A stretch of 64,000 nt of DNA from positions 4,865,001-4,929,000 of the forward strand of contig NZ_JAZHRU010000001.1 in NCBI RefSeq assembly GCF_036924525.1, in the 5' to 3' direction. Position 1 is the first letter of the stretch. Each line of letters starts with the position of its first letter. Under the pieces are notes generated by a model. The model was not told the DNA's origin. It ran no database searches and saw only the letters and a program-made list of their open reading frames with translations. Source of the stretch: Bradyrhizobium sp. AZCC 1719 (lineage in GTDB: Bacteria > Pseudomonadota > Alphaproteobacteria > Rhizobiales > Xanthobacteraceae). Below are positions 44,093 through 53,135 of the stretch, in pieces. A program made the translations under genes and the position numbers.

Positions 44093-45564
44093 CCGACCTG
44101 ACATCTCTGACGATCGCGGAGGCCCGCGAGGGCCTCGCGAGCAAGTCTTTCACCTCGCTTGAACTGACGGACGCGCATCTCGCCGCGATCGAAGCGGCGC
44201 GTTCGCTCAATGCCTTCGTGCTGGAAACGCCGGACCAGGCGCGTGCCATGGCGCGTACGGTCGATGCGAAGATTGCCAAGGGCGAGGGCGGGCCGCTTGC
44301 CGGCATTCCGCTCGGCATCAAGGACCTGTTCGCAACGAAAGATGTGCGCACCACCGCGTGCTCGAAGATCCTCGGCAACTTCGTGCCGCCGTATGAATCG
44401 ACCGTGACCTCGCAGCTCTGGCGCGACGGCGCCGTGATGCTCGGCAAGCTCAACAATGACGAATTCGCGATGGGCTCGTCGAACGAGACCTCGTGTTTCG
44501 GTCCGGTGGTCAATCCGTGGCGGCGCGAGGGTTCCAACACCACGCTGGTGCCGGGCGGCTCGTCCGGCGGATCGGCATCCGCGGTGGCAGCGCTACTCTG
44601 CATGGGCGCGACTGCGACCGACACCGGCGGCTCGATCCGCCAGCCCGCCGCCTTCACCGCAACCGTTGGCGTCAAGCCGACCTACGGCCGCTGCTCGCGT
44701 TGGGGCATCGTGGCGTTCGCGTCCTCGCTCGACCAGGCCGGTCCGATCGCGCGCACGGTGCGCGATTCCGCGATCCTGATGCGCTCGATGGCGGGCCACG
44801 ACCCAAAGGACACGACCTCGGTCGACATCGGCGTGCCCGACTACGAAGCCGCCGTCGGCAAGTCCGTGAAAGGCATGAAGATCGGTATCCCGAAGGAGTA
44901 TCGCCTCGACGGCATGCCGGCGGAAATCGAAAAGCTCTGGAGCGAAGGCGCGGCATGGCTGAAAGCGGCCGGCGCCGAACTGGTCGAGGTGTCGCTGCCG
45001 CACACCAAATACGCGCTGCCGGCCTATTACATTGTGGCGCCGGCGGAAGCCTCGTCCAACCTCGCGCGCTACGATGGCGTACGCTACGGCCTGCGTGTGC
45101 CGGGCCGCAGCACAGGCGAGTTGTACGAGAACACGCGCGCGGAAGGGTTTGGCGATGAAGTGCGCCGCCGCGTCATGATCGGAACTTATGTGCTCTCGGC
45201 CGGCTATTACGATGCCTATTATCTGCGCGCGCAAAAAGTACGCACGCTGATCAAGAAGGATTTTGAAGATTGCTTCGCCAAGGGCATCAGCGCGATCCTG
45301 ACGCCGGCGACGCCCTCGGCCGCCTTCGGCGTCGGCGAAAAAGGCGGCGCCGATCCGGTCGAAATGTATCTCAACGACATCTTTACGGTGACGGTGAACA
45401 TGGCGGGGCTCCCGGGCATCGCCGTGCCGGCCGGCAAGGATGCGCAGGGACTGCCGCTTGGCCTGCAGTTGATCGGCCGTCCGTTCGACGAGGAGACGCT
45501 GTTCTCGCTTGGCGAAGTCGTGGAGCAGGCGGCCGGTCGCTTCACGCCGCCGCGCTGGTGGTAG
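44089..45564 (+). CDS. gatA: Asp/Glu-tRNA amidotransferase subunit A
   Basis: A 491-residue amidase. The Lys of the Ser-cisSer-Lys triad is in [10 protein letters not shown], the two Ser in [17 protein letters not shown] and [34 protein letters not shown] and [21 protein letters not shown] are typical of GatA. It releases ammonia from glutamine for the transamidation performed by GatB. Its ATG overlaps the 71-aa ORF's stop. The 97-aa ORF begins 2 bp after the stop. Confidence 0.97.
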   Translation: MTDLTSLTIAEAREGLASKSFTSLELTDAHLAAIEAARSLNAFVLETPDQARAMARTVDAKIAKGEGGPLAGIPLGIKDLFATKDVRTTACSKILGNFVPPYESTVTSQLWRDGAVMLGKLNNDEFAMGSSNETSCFGPVVNPWRREGSNTTLVPGGSSGGSASAVAALLCMGATATDTGGSIRQPAAFTATVGVKPTYGRCSRWGIVAFASSLDQAGPIARTVRDSAILMRSMAGHDPKDTTSVDIGVPDYEAAVGKSVKGMKIGIPKEYRLDGMPAEIEKLWSEGAAWLKAAGAELVEVSLPHTKYALPAYYIVAPAEASSNLARYDGVRYGLRVPGRSTGELYENTRAEGFGDEVRRRVMIGTYVLSAGYYDAYYLRAQKVRTLIKKDFEDCFAKGISAILTPATPSAAFGVGEKGGADPVEMYLNDIFTVTVNMAGLPGIAVPAGKDAQGLPLGLQLIGRPFDEETLFSLGEVVEQAAGRFTPPRWW

Positions 45565-45566
45565 CG

Positions 45567-45860
45567 ATGGCGGATTTCCGCGCCAGCCTGACGGATGCCG
45601 CGCCGGCACCGGGCCTGGAGCCGCCGCTGGCCGCGCTATGGTGGGCGGCCAAGGGCGATTGGGACCGGGCGCACAAGATCGTTCAGGACGAGAGCGATGC
45701 GAACGCCGCCTGGGTGCATGCCTATCTGCACCGGGTCGAAGGCGATCTCGGCAACGCCGGCTATTGGTATCGGCAGGCCGGCCAGCCGGTGGCAAAGGAT
45801 TCTCTGGAAGCCGAATGGGAGCGGATCGTGTCCGCGCTGCTCGGAGGTGGAAAAGCATGA
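45567..45860 (+). CDS. Small protein of unknown function between gatA and gatB
   Basis: A 97-residue protein starting [41 protein letters not shown]. Trp-rich helices and [22 protein letters not shown] suggest a helical, possibly TPR-like fold. The ATG at 45567 starts 2 bp after gatA and the TGA overlaps gatB as ATGA. I do not recognise a named family. Its tight coupling to gatA and gatB is the only clue. Confidence 0.75.
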   Translation: MADFRASLTDAAPAPGLEPPLAALWWAAKGDWDRAHKIVQDESDANAAWVHAYLHRVEGDLGNAGYWYRQAGQPVAKDSLEAEWERIVSALLGGGKA

Positions 45861-47341
45861 CCGTGTCAGTCAAACCGGGAAAATTGATCAAGGGCCAGAC
45901 CGGCGACTGGGAAGTCGTGATCGGGATGGAGGTGCACGCCCAGGTCACCTCGAAGTCAAAGCTGTTCTCTGGCGCCTCGACCGAATTCGGCGGCGAGCCG
46001 AACAGCCATGTGTCGCTGGTCGATGCCGCGATGCCGGGCATGCTGCCGGTCATCAACGAGGAATGCGTCAAGCAGGCTGTCCGAACCGGGCTTGGCCTCA
46101 ACGCCCAGATCAACCTGCGCTCGGTGTTCGACCGCAAGAACTATTTCTATCCGGACTCGCCGCAGGGCTACCAGATCAGCCAGTACAAGTCGCCCGTGGT
46201 GGGCGAGGGCGAGATCGTGGTCGAACTCGACGGCGGCAGAACCGCCACCATCGGCATCGAGCGGCTGCATCTGGAGCAGGATGCCGCAAAGTTGCTGCAC
46301 GACCAGTCGCCGACCATGTCCTGTGTCGACCTCAACCGCTGCGGCGTGGCGCTGATGGAGATCGTGTCGAAACCGGACATCCGCGACGCCGAGCAGGCCA
46401 AGGCCTATGTGACCAAGCTGCGCTCGATCCTGCGCTATCTCGGCACCTGCGACGGCGACATGGAGAAGGGCTCGTTGCGCGCCGACGTGAACGTTTCCGT
46501 ACGCAAGCCCGGCGGGCCGCTCGGCACCCGCTGCGAAATCAAGAACATGAACTCGATCAACTTCATCGGCCAGGCGATCGAGTACGAGGCCCGGCGCCAG
46601 ATCGAGATCATCGAGGATGGCGGCACGATCGACCAGGAGACGCGCCTGTTCGATCCCAACAAGGGCGAGACGCGATCGATGCGCTCCAAGGAAGAGGCGC
46701 ATGATTATCGTTACTTCCCGGATCCCGACCTGTTGCCGCTGGAGTTCACGCAAAGCTATGTCGATGAGCTCAAGGCGAAGCTGCCGGAATTGCCGGACCA
46801 GAAGAAGGCGCGATTCATCGAGAGCCTCGGCCTGTCGCCCTATGATGCCGGCGTGCTGGTGGCCGAGCGCGAGAGCGCAGTCTTCTATGAGACCGTGCTG
46901 GATGGACTTGCGGACAAGGCGCGCGACGGCAAGCTCGCCGCCAATTGGGTGATCAACGAGCTGTTCGGACGCCTCAACAAGGAAGGCCATGGCATTACGG
47001 CTTCACCGGTATCGGCGGCGCAGTTGGCCGCGATCGTTGGCCTGATAGGCGAGGGCACGATCTCCGGCAAGATCGCAAAGGATCTGTTCGAGATCGTCTG
47101 GCAGGAAGGCGGCGACCCGCGCGAGCTGGTCGAAGCGCGCGGCATGAAGCAGGTCACCGATCTCGGCGCGATCGAGAAGGTGGTCGACGACATCATCGCC
47201 GCCAATCCGGACAAGGTCGCGCAGGCGAAAGCCAAGCCGCAGCTCGCCGGCTGGTTCGTCGGCCAGGTGATGAAGCAGTCCGGCGGCAAGGCCAATCCGC
47301 AAGCAGTCAATGATCTCCTGAAGGCGAAGCTCGGCATCTGA
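45857..47341 (+). CDS. gatB: Asp/Glu-tRNA amidotransferase subunit B
   Basis: A 494-residue kinase-amidotransferase. [24 protein letters not shown] begins the catalytic domain; [26 protein letters not shown] and [17 protein letters not shown] carry metal and ATP motifs. The C-terminal YqeY-like domain (from about 400) binds the tRNA. GatB phosphorylates Glu/Asp on the tRNA and replaces it with the ammonia from GatA. The start overlaps the 97-aa ORF by 4 bp. The downstream CGTCCCGT-A-ACGGGACG hairpin may slow transcription. Confidence 0.97.
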   Translation: MTVSVKPGKLIKGQTGDWEVVIGMEVHAQVTSKSKLFSGASTEFGGEPNSHVSLVDAAMPGMLPVINEECVKQAVRTGLGLNAQINLRSVFDRKNYFYPDSPQGYQISQYKSPVVGEGEIVVELDGGRTATIGIERLHLEQDAAKLLHDQSPTMSCVDLNRCGVALMEIVSKPDIRDAEQAKAYVTKLRSILRYLGTCDGDMEKGSLRADVNVSVRKPGGPLGTRCEIKNMNSINFIGQAIEYEARRQIEIIEDGGTIDQETRLFDPNKGETRSMRSKEEAHDYRYFPDPDLLPLEFTQSYVDELKAKLPELPDQKKARFIESLGLSPYDAGVLVAERESAVFYETVLDGLADKARDGKLAANWVINELFGRLNKEGHGITASPVSAAQLAAIVGLIGEGTISGKIAKDLFEIVWQEGGDPRELVEARGMKQVTDLGAIEKVVDDIIAANPDKVAQAKAKPQLAGWFVGQVMKQSGGKANPQAVNDLLKAKLGI

Positions 47342-47896
47342 GGCGTCCCGTAACGGGACGACTCCGTCGTTGATCGATGCGCGCGAGCGTGTTTCGATCG
47401 TCCATCGCGATCTGAAATTCACCCGCGCGCCCGATAGCGCAGTTGCGAATCGGTGTTCGCGATTCGCAAAAAAGTTCGGTTTTGGCGAGCAGCGATGAGA
47501 CGCCAACGCTCTGTCCACGAAAATTTTTTTATTGCCAAAATTTGCGACTCAGAGTCCGCGCACACGACTTTCTCACGGTGTCAGTGAGTCGCGACGACAT
47601 CGATGACGCCTCGAACGTGGTTTGCGTGAATTCAAGAAAGTGCTGCGGCACAGGCGATTCTTGCAATCTTGACAAATGCCGATGTCGGTCGTTGCGGCAC
47701 TTTTTGCATCGACGCGCGAGCATGTCGTCGCGTCGTCGACTGCAGCGCTGCGCGCGCTCTCACATTGCTGCGTCAACACTTCCTTAAGCGGGACGCTGTT
47801 TTTTTGAATGTGTTGGTGTATTCGGGATGTAGTGCATCTCGATTCCCGAGTGCACGCAGCGACTAACTAGCCATCTCACTACATTAGGAGGGCAAC
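47342..47896. other. 555-bp gene-free region with hairpins, leader of a tiny lysine-rich gene
   Basis: No credible gene is present. Seen are: CGTCCCGT-A-ACGGGACG at 47344-47360 just after gatB (no T-run follows); GCGAATCG / CGATTCGC at 47445-47467 with a 7-base loop; an A/T-rich stretch at 47519-47540; a run of seven T at 47799-47805; and GTGCATCTCG / CGAGTGCAC at 47832-47855, one bulged base. The last lies in the probable leader of the 30-residue gene. Possible roles are a long 5' leader or an unannotated small RNA. Confidence 0.5.
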
Positions 47897-47989
47897 ATGG
47901 CCAAGAAAGCTAAGAAGGCGAAGAAAGCGAAGAGCGCAGTGAAGAAGACTGCGAAGAAGACCCGCAAGGTCGCCAAGAAGAAGAAGTAA
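47897..47989 (+). CDS. Tiny lysine/alanine-rich protein, 30 aa
   Basis: Thirty residues, MAKKAKKAKKAKSAVKKTA and KKTRKVAKKKK after it, with 16 Lys, one Arg and seven Ala. Composition resembles the C-terminal tails of bacterial histone H1-like proteins. AGGAGGGCAAC gives a near-ideal ribosome site before the ATG, which is the main evidence that it is translated. It would bind nucleic acid by charge. It is isolated, preceded by a 555-bp region with hairpins and followed by 830 bp with no gene. Confidence 0.7.
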   Translation: MAKKAKKAKKAKSAVKKTAKKTRKVAKKKK

Positions 47990-48819
47990 GTTCGCTTCTT
48001 TGAAAATTGCCGGCGGCTCGATGCCGGCACGTCACCCGAGCCCCAAGACGAAACGCTGAAGGCTCTGGTCGACGAAAGAGGGTGTCGGCGAGACATCAGG
48101 TCAAACGGCTGGATCGTATTTCGGAAGAGCCTGCTCTTTCAAACCGGTCCGGCAGAAGAAACAGGTTTTCTTCGTTCGGTGCGGGTATCCTTAACTGCCC
48201 GCAATTTCATCGGGGCCAAAAGCCCGGCTTGAAATCTGGTCCTGACGTGTTCGCCGACGCCCTCGTTCCCTCGGGGTGTACTCGCCCCCCGGAACGCCCG
48301 CTCTTGCTGGAGCGCTCCGACAGCCCGCGCATCAGGCGTCCGGCACTGAAGTTTTCCAAACTCACTCCATCGTTCACAGATGCCGACGGTTCGGTTCCGC
48401 CTGTCGCGCCGGTTCAGGCGCGTCTCGGTATCCGGCACGCCTTGAACTCCTGCATGGCGGCAGAGCTGCGCGACGCCGGGTCATCTGCTGGAACCGTCAA
48501 CACTGCGATCGGGTGACGGGTGATGATGACGCCGACATTGGCCGCAATGGTTATCGTTCCGCGAAACCGCAGGGTAAACCGACTTTCACGATTGGCCACT
48601 TCTCCCTGTGCCGCAGATACTTCTGCGATTCCGTGTTCAACGGCGCCAAGTGCGCGTTTACACCCCGTTCATCGCGAACCTTAAACTGCCCTTCAAATTT
48701 GTTCGGCCATGATCATCCCAACAACAGACCGGAAAACGGCGTTGGGGATAACAGGTGTTTGACAGTGGACAGGGGCCGCGCTCGGGGGAGGGCGGCAACG
48801 ATAAGAAGGGGAGCTACAG
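47990..48819. other. 830-bp stretch with no supported gene
   Basis: Several open frames exist, for example 48007-48516, but their translations look random, rich in Arg and Pro without any ordered core, and none has a good ribosome site. TGCCGGC / GCCGGCA at 48008-48029 is a possible weak hairpin after the 30-residue gene, without T-run. I see no RNA gene, repeat or promoter I can support in the rest. Confidence 0.45.
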
Positions 48820-49086
48820 ATGTTTCAGGGGCAGATCGATCTCGACACGGCAATTCCGGTGGAGGCGACCGCGATTCCGGACGTGCTGTTCGAGCGCGGC
48901 CTTTACTGGGCGAGCGGCCGTTCCGGTGTGGTTAATCTCGTCGCCGCTCACAAATGGTTCAATCTCGCCGCGCTGAAGGGACGCGCGGATGCAATCTCCA
49001 TGCGCCGCGAGGTCGCCGCCATGATGTCGGATGCCGAAATCGCCACCGCACAGCGCGAGGCGCGTGCGTGGATGATTGCGCACTAA
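48820..49086 (+). CDS. Sel1-like short repeat protein, 88 aa
   Basis: An 88-residue protein. LFERGLYWASGRSGVVNLVAAHKWFNLAALKGRADAISMRREVAAMM resembles one and a half Sel1-like helical repeats (GLYYA..G...VAAHKWFNLAA pattern). GGGGAG precedes the ATG. Sel1 repeats mediate protein-protein contacts. It ends 4 bp inside the SEC-C protein gene, convergent. The partner and function are unknown. Confidence 0.75.
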   Translation: MFQGQIDLDTAIPVEATAIPDVLFERGLYWASGRSGVVNLVAAHKWFNLAALKGRADAISMRREVAAMMSDAEIATAQREARAWMIAH

Positions 49087-50063
49087 AACGTCGCCGGCGT
49101 CACGCCGGCGGGCTCTCCGTTGGCAAGGCAGCATTTCTTCGCTTTCTTGCCGCTCCCGCAGGGACATGGATCGTTACGTCCGACGTGGCGCCAGGGATTT
49201 CTGACCGGCTCGTTCGGATACACGAAGTCGGCCCAGGACGATGTCCCGTTGCCCTCTTCGAACACATCGTCTTTGGACCGGCGCGCCCAATCCAGCGATA
49301 CCAGCACGTCCTCGATGTATCCCAGACTGATCTGCGCGAACCGGTCGATGTCGTCGGGCGCACTTTCGGCGTCGGCAAGATCCTCATCGAACTGAGGGCG
49401 ATCGATCCACTCGGGGATACGGTCTTCGCGGAAGGTCTTGTCAACCAGCGGCACCAGATCACGCAGGCCGAGCAGGGCGATCGCCCGCAGCCAGCCGACC
49501 CAGGCCTGATCGCCGTCTTCTGCCGGCCGTTCCTCATGGAACCGGACAAGAAATCCCTTTAGCCGATCGCGCTCGATGCGGCGCTCCCATGCGAGGAAGG
49601 TCGCTGCACCAAACAACGCTTCACGGACGAATCCGTCGATCGAGCTGTCGGCGATCAAGGCCAACAGCGCGTCAGTGTCGCCATCGAATACGCCAGCGAC
49701 GATTTTGGCCAGGCTCTCGGTGACAGTGTCGCCCAGCAGGAAGTCGACATCTTCATAGGGCCGGCGCAGCAGACGCAACAGCGGCTGGCACGCTTCGCGG
49801 TTACGAGCTCCGCCCAGGATATGAAGCCCGCGGAACAACAGCAGGCTTTCGTCGTCTGACAAGGCCTCCTCGCCATCCGCAGCCCTCTCGAGGATGGCGC
49901 GCAATTTCGGCGCGGATTCTTCGATTCTCGCCGTACAAACTGCGATGGCGAAATCAGGAAGCTCCGATTCGGTCGCGATGGCGTGAAGGTAATCTTCGAT
50001 CGGACCGAGATCAGGCGTGTTCTCACTGTTGCCGAGGATCGCTTCGAGTTCTTCTTTCTTCAT
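49083..50063 (-). CDS. DUF1186 protein with C-terminal SEC-C zinc motif
   Basis: A 326-residue protein. About 290 helical residues match DUF1186 (LLFRGLHILGGARNREACQPLLRLLRRP and SLGYIEDVLVSLDWAR), and the C-terminus has the SEC-C motif GRNDPCPCGSGKKAKKCC, a zinc-binding element found at the end of SecA and many unrelated proteins. It lacks a signal peptide. The function is unknown; SEC-C often links proteins to the ribosome or SecB. It is convergent with the Sel1-like gene, sharing 4 bp. Confidence 0.88.
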   Translation of the reverse strand: MKKEELEAILGNSENTPDLGPIEDYLHAIATESELPDFAIAVCTARIEESAPKLRAILERAADGEEALSDDESLLLFRGLHILGGARNREACQPLLRLLRRPYEDVDFLLGDTVTESLAKIVAGVFDGDTDALLALIADSSIDGFVREALFGAATFLAWERRIERDRLKGFLVRFHEERPAEDGDQAWVGWLRAIALLGLRDLVPLVDKTFREDRIPEWIDRPQFDEDLADAESAPDDIDRFAQISLGYIEDVLVSLDWARRSKDDVFEEGNGTSSWADFVYPNEPVRNPWRHVGRNDPCPCGSGKKAKKCCLANGEPAGVTPATF

Positions 50064-50110
50064 GCCAGGCCTCTTGCACGGACGATGCTGATGCTTCGCG
50101 ATCAGAGCCG

Positions 50111-50359
50111 CTAGTTGGAAGTCGCCAAGAAGCGCTTCCTTGCAAATGCCTTTCCAGAACCCGATTTGAAATACCGTTCAAGGCTGCGAGCCGTTGCTTC
50201 ATCGCCCACCGCGACATAGGAGCGAAGAATCAACGGCAAATAACTACTGGTCGAAATGACATGCCCTTGCTGATGGGATGCTACTCTACGTCGAAGATCG
50301 TCCGTCGAGCCGACGTAGATGTCGCCGTTGCTCAGTTCAAGGTAATAGACGTGCCACAT
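50111..50359 (-). CDS. GIY-YIG domain protein, UPF0213-like
   Basis: An 82-residue protein: MWHVYYLELSNGDIYVGSTDDLRRRVASHQQGHVISTSSYLP, with the GIY and YIG motifs in the forms VYYLEL and IYVGSTDD, and ARSLERYFKSGSGKAF later. It is a stand-alone GIY-YIG domain with the catalytic Arg (LRRRV) and Glu (LERY). Such proteins are predicted nucleases; the target is unknown. It is 9 bp short of the palindromic repeat that extends to the tRNA. Confidence 0.85.
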   Translation of the reverse strand: MWHVYYLELSNGDIYVGSTDDLRRRVASHQQGHVISTSSYLPLILRSYVAVGDEATARSLERYFKSGSGKAFARKRFLATSN

Positions 50360-50368
50360 GTGGTAACA

Positions 50369-50465
50369 GTCTCCCTGCGCTCCTACGGAGCTTCGGGAGA
50401 CACCCCTGCGCTCTGTCGGCCTTCGGGCGGCCTGCCACCCGAAGCCCGACAGGGCGTAGGGTGGC
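50369..50465. repeat. Multi-stem palindromic repeat abutting tRNA-Ser
   Basis: GTCTCCC / GGGAGAC (50369 and 50395), CTGTCGG / CCGACAG (50412 and 50446), CTTCGGG / CCCGAAG (50421 and 50438) and GCCACCC / GGGTGGC (50434 and 50459) are nested inverted pairs. The last pair overlaps the CCA end of the tRNA. Several of these foldings exclude each other. Confidence 0.6.
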
Positions 50466-50555
50466 GGAGCCGGAGGGATTCGAACCCTCGATAGGGCTTT
50501 ACAACCCTATAACGGTTTAGCAAACCGCCGCCTTCAGCCACTCGGCCACAGCTCC
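50462..50555 (-). tRNA. tRNA-Ser(GCU)
   Basis: Read on the minus strand, GGAGCTG pairs with CGGCTCC as the acceptor stem, and TTCGAATC gives the T loop. The anticodon loop is TTGCTAA with GCT as anticodon, decoding AGC/AGU. A long variable arm (about 20 bases with stem TATAGGG / CCCTATC) marks a serine tRNA. The CCA is encoded (50462-50464). It lies downstream of a palindromic repeat that partly pairs with its 3' end. Confidence 0.95.
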
Positions 50556-51420
50556 ATGAGGGCGGATATGCCCGACGCGAGGGCGAGCCGCAAGCGGCAG
50601 ATTCAGGTTACGCCGGGGCTATTTGGTGGCGGTGCCGCCGCAGGCGTTCCTGCCGTGTCGATCCCGTATCTCGCGGGGCAGGCCACACCGCTTCTTTTCA
50701 AGGCTTCGCATTCGGTTCGGCGTCGGGATGCGGCCGACCAGGTGGCTCGGGAAGCAGGCGCTTCAAATCCAGATATAAAGGCGTCACCATCGCCCGAAGC
50801 GAAATGCATTTCGGTCCCGGTGCTTTTTGGCGGTTCCTGCGAGTGGGTTCCCTGGGAACCGGCGGCCGAAACGGACCTGACGGCGGGGCCGCCGACTCTC
50901 ATCTTATATTACCTATCGTGACACGCGCCCAAACCGGCTGCCGGCGTCGCCTTTTCTTGTGTGTTTGTTCGATACGGATTCGGCGAATCCCACCATTCGA
51001 TTCGACGCGATGAGATCGCTCGAAGGGGAGAGCGGCTTGCTGCGCCGCCCACGCAACAATTCACGTGTCAAATAGAACTAATCAAAAACATCTATTAGAA
51101 ACAACGACTTGCAGAAAAACTTCGATCACAAACGCGTGTTATTTGTGCAACACCCTTCGGAAAAGGGGCGAAGTCGGGCCATTCGAAGCGGTTCCTTTGT
51201 TGCGTGTGCAGAAGTCCTCGGTAATTGTGATCGGGCGACGGAGGGGGGCATCCCGAGGTCGTCCCGTTTTAGGTGGTTCGCTTAAGTCCCTCGCGTTCAT
51301 GCGGGAGTGTCCGAAGGCGCGAAGCGACTAAGCGGGTTTCAGGGGACAAGGGAACCAACCTTAGGGTGTTTCACCCAGCGGATCCGGAACCTTCCCTACA
51401 GAGCAACTTGGAGGTTTAGC
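50556..51420. other. 865-bp region upstream of the porin with no supported gene
   Basis: An open frame at 50556-50921 has a translation that looks random and lacks a ribosome site. Nearer the porin, GGGTG-TTT-CACCC at 51364-51376 is a small hairpin 45 bp before the start, within a probable long leader. No tRNA, repeat or convincing promoter is seen in the rest. The AT-rich part around 51055-51130 is the likeliest place for the porin promoter. Confidence 0.4.
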
Positions 51421-52986
51421 ATGAAGATGGTTAAGAGCCTTATTCTCGGCTCAGCGGCGGGTCTGATCGCCATGAGCGGAGCTCAGGCGGCCGATCTTCC
51501 CGTCAAGGCCAAAGCGGTCGAGTACGTGAGGATCTGCTCCCTGTATGGCGCGGGTTTCTGGTATATCCCGGGCACCGACACCTGCATCAAGCTGGGTGGC
51601 TACGTTCGTATCGACACCACGTTCAACGGCACCACCTACGGTGGACCGGCTTGGTCGGGTGATCTGGGCCAAGGCAATCGCTACCGCGATTACTTCGTCT
51701 CCCGTTCCCGTATGGCGCTGACGGTTGATACCCGTACCGCCACCGAATACGGCGTCGTCCGCACCTTCGGTCAGGCCGACTTCCAGTTCGACAACTTCAA
51801 CAACGGCACGCGTAACCCGACGACGGTGTTGCCGCCTCCGGCTGGCACGAGTCTCTTCAACTCGTCGCAGCTCTCCACCCCTGGCGGCGGCTATGTCGCG
51901 GTTGAAATGGTGTTCATCCAGTTCGCTGGTTTCACCTTCGGTAAGTCGGCTTCGGCCTACGCCACGCCGTGGAACGGCTATCCGGGCAACAACAACTCGT
52001 TCCTGATGGGCGGTCCGGACTACGTCACCGGCGTCAACAACATCCAGTACACCGCTCAGTTCGGCAATGGCGTGTCGGCCACCATCGGTCTCGACGATCC
52101 GACCGTGTTCAGCCGTACTTCGGTGCTGAACCTCAGCGTTGCCCCTGGCTTCGCCACTGCAGGTGCGAACGCCTACGCGGGTACTCATGCTCCCGACATC
52201 GTCGGTAACATCCGCGTCGACCAGGCCTGGGGTCTGTTCCAGATCGCAGGTATGGCGCACCTCGTGAACGCTTCCTACAACATCCTCGGCGCCGGCGGCG
52301 CTCCGAACCAGCTGTCGGAGATCTCCGGTCATCCCGAAGACAAGTGGGGCGGTGCTGTGACGGCTGCGTTGCAGATCAAGAACATCCCGACCGGTGCGGG
52401 CGACGACATCAAGATCGACGCGACGTACTCCCATGGCGCCACCAAGGCGGTGGTCTCCACCAGCGGTGCCTCGCCGAGCTTCGTGATGTTCGGCGATACC
52501 AGCCGTGCGGGCGCCTACCAGAGCGTCGGCTTCGGCCAGACGGCTGACGGTGTGTACCTGCCTGGCTTCACCGACGGCATCAAGTTGGTGGATGCTTGGG
52601 GTATCCGTGGTGCGTTCAACCACAACTGGGATCCCTACTGGTCGACCAGCCTCTGGGGCAGCTACGGTTCGGTCCGCTACGGCGGCAACGCGCTGGACAT
52701 CACATCGGCAAAGGGCGCTTGGTGTGCTAACTACGTAACCGGCAAGGCCGTGTCTGGAGACTTCTCCTGCAACCCGGACTTCAACTTTGCCCAGGTTGGT
52801 GTGGTCACCCGCTGGACTCCCGTCAAGAACCTGACGTTCTCGGCTGAAGTCGGTGCGTTCTTCCTCGACCAGAAGATGACCGGTGCTGCCACCCTGTCAG
52901 CGACGGCTCCCAAGCCGAACACTGTGTACGAGTTCAAGGACCAGAGCACTGTGTTCCTGAACGTTCGCGCTCAGCGCAACTTTTGA
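51421..52986 (+). CDS. Outer-membrane porin (alphaproteobacterial Porin_2 type)
   Basis: A 521-residue protein with a signal peptide ending AQAADLPVKAK, then the Porin_2 start (YVRICSLYGAGFWYIPGTDTCIKLGGYVRIDTTF), with the conserved Cys pair. Amphipathic strands run to a C-terminal Phe in VFLNVRAQRNF, the outer-membrane insertion signal. GGAGG precedes the ATG at 51421; an earlier start at 51307 would push the signal peptide inside. It forms general diffusion pores for small solutes. It ends with a strong terminator. Long upstream region suggests leader control. Confidence 0.95.
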   Translation: MKMVKSLILGSAAGLIAMSGAQAADLPVKAKAVEYVRICSLYGAGFWYIPGTDTCIKLGGYVRIDTTFNGTTYGGPAWSGDLGQGNRYRDYFVSRSRMALTVDTRTATEYGVVRTFGQADFQFDNFNNGTRNPTTVLPPPAGTSLFNSSQLSTPGGGYVAVEMVFIQFAGFTFGKSASAYATPWNGYPGNNNSFLMGGPDYVTGVNNIQYTAQFGNGVSATIGLDDPTVFSRTSVLNLSVAPGFATAGANAYAGTHAPDIVGNIRVDQAWGLFQIAGMAHLVNASYNILGAGGAPNQLSEISGHPEDKWGGAVTAALQIKNIPTGAGDDIKIDATYSHGATKAVVSTSGASPSFVMFGDTSRAGAYQSVGFGQTADGVYLPGFTDGIKLVDAWGIRGAFNHNWDPYWSTSLWGSYGSVRYGGNALDITSAKGAWCANYVTGKAVSGDFSCNPDFNFAQVGVVTRWTPVKNLTFSAEVGAFFLDQKMTGAATLSATAPKPNTVYEFKDQSTVFLNVRAQRNF

Positions 52987-53012
52987 TCCCGAAAGACTTG
53001 AAACACTAGGAG

Positions 53013-53043
53013 AACCCCCGGCAGGCAACTGCCGGGGGTTTTT
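53013..53043 (+). terminator. Rho-independent terminator of the porin gene
   Basis: AACCCCCGGCAG and CTGCCGGGGGTT form a perfect 12-bp stem with loop GCAA, followed by TTT. It starts 26 bp past the porin stop. Confidence 0.9.
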
Positions 53044-53052
53044 CATTGTGTT

Positions 53053-53127
53053 GGCGAATGGCGAATAGGGAGTGGCGAACAGGGAAGATTGGCAGAGTGA
53101 GGTCCACTCGCCATTCGCCATTCGCTC
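53053..53127. repeat. Short intergenic inverted repeat
   Basis: GGCGAATGGCGAATAGGG and GAGTGGCGAA at the left face CCACTCGCCATTCGCCATTC at the right, forming an imperfect stem with about 30 bases between. It lies between the porin terminator and the transglycosylase stop. Confidence 0.5.
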
Positions 53128-53135
53128 GAAGGCTG

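Noticed and set aside
44593..46137. 514-residue open frame antisense to gatA and gatB
   Set aside because: It is antisense to two unambiguous genes and its translation has no recognisable motif.
47787..47805. AGCG-GGA-CGCT followed by seven T as a terminator
   Set aside because: The stem is only 4 bp, too weak to call without transcript data.
48007..48516. 169-residue frame in the 830-bp region
   Set aside because: No ribosome site, random-looking Arg/Pro/Ser-rich translation, no conserved motif.
50556..50921. 121-residue frame beside tRNA-Ser
   Set aside because: Its start abuts the tRNA 5' end, it lacks a ribosome site and the translation has no ordered core.
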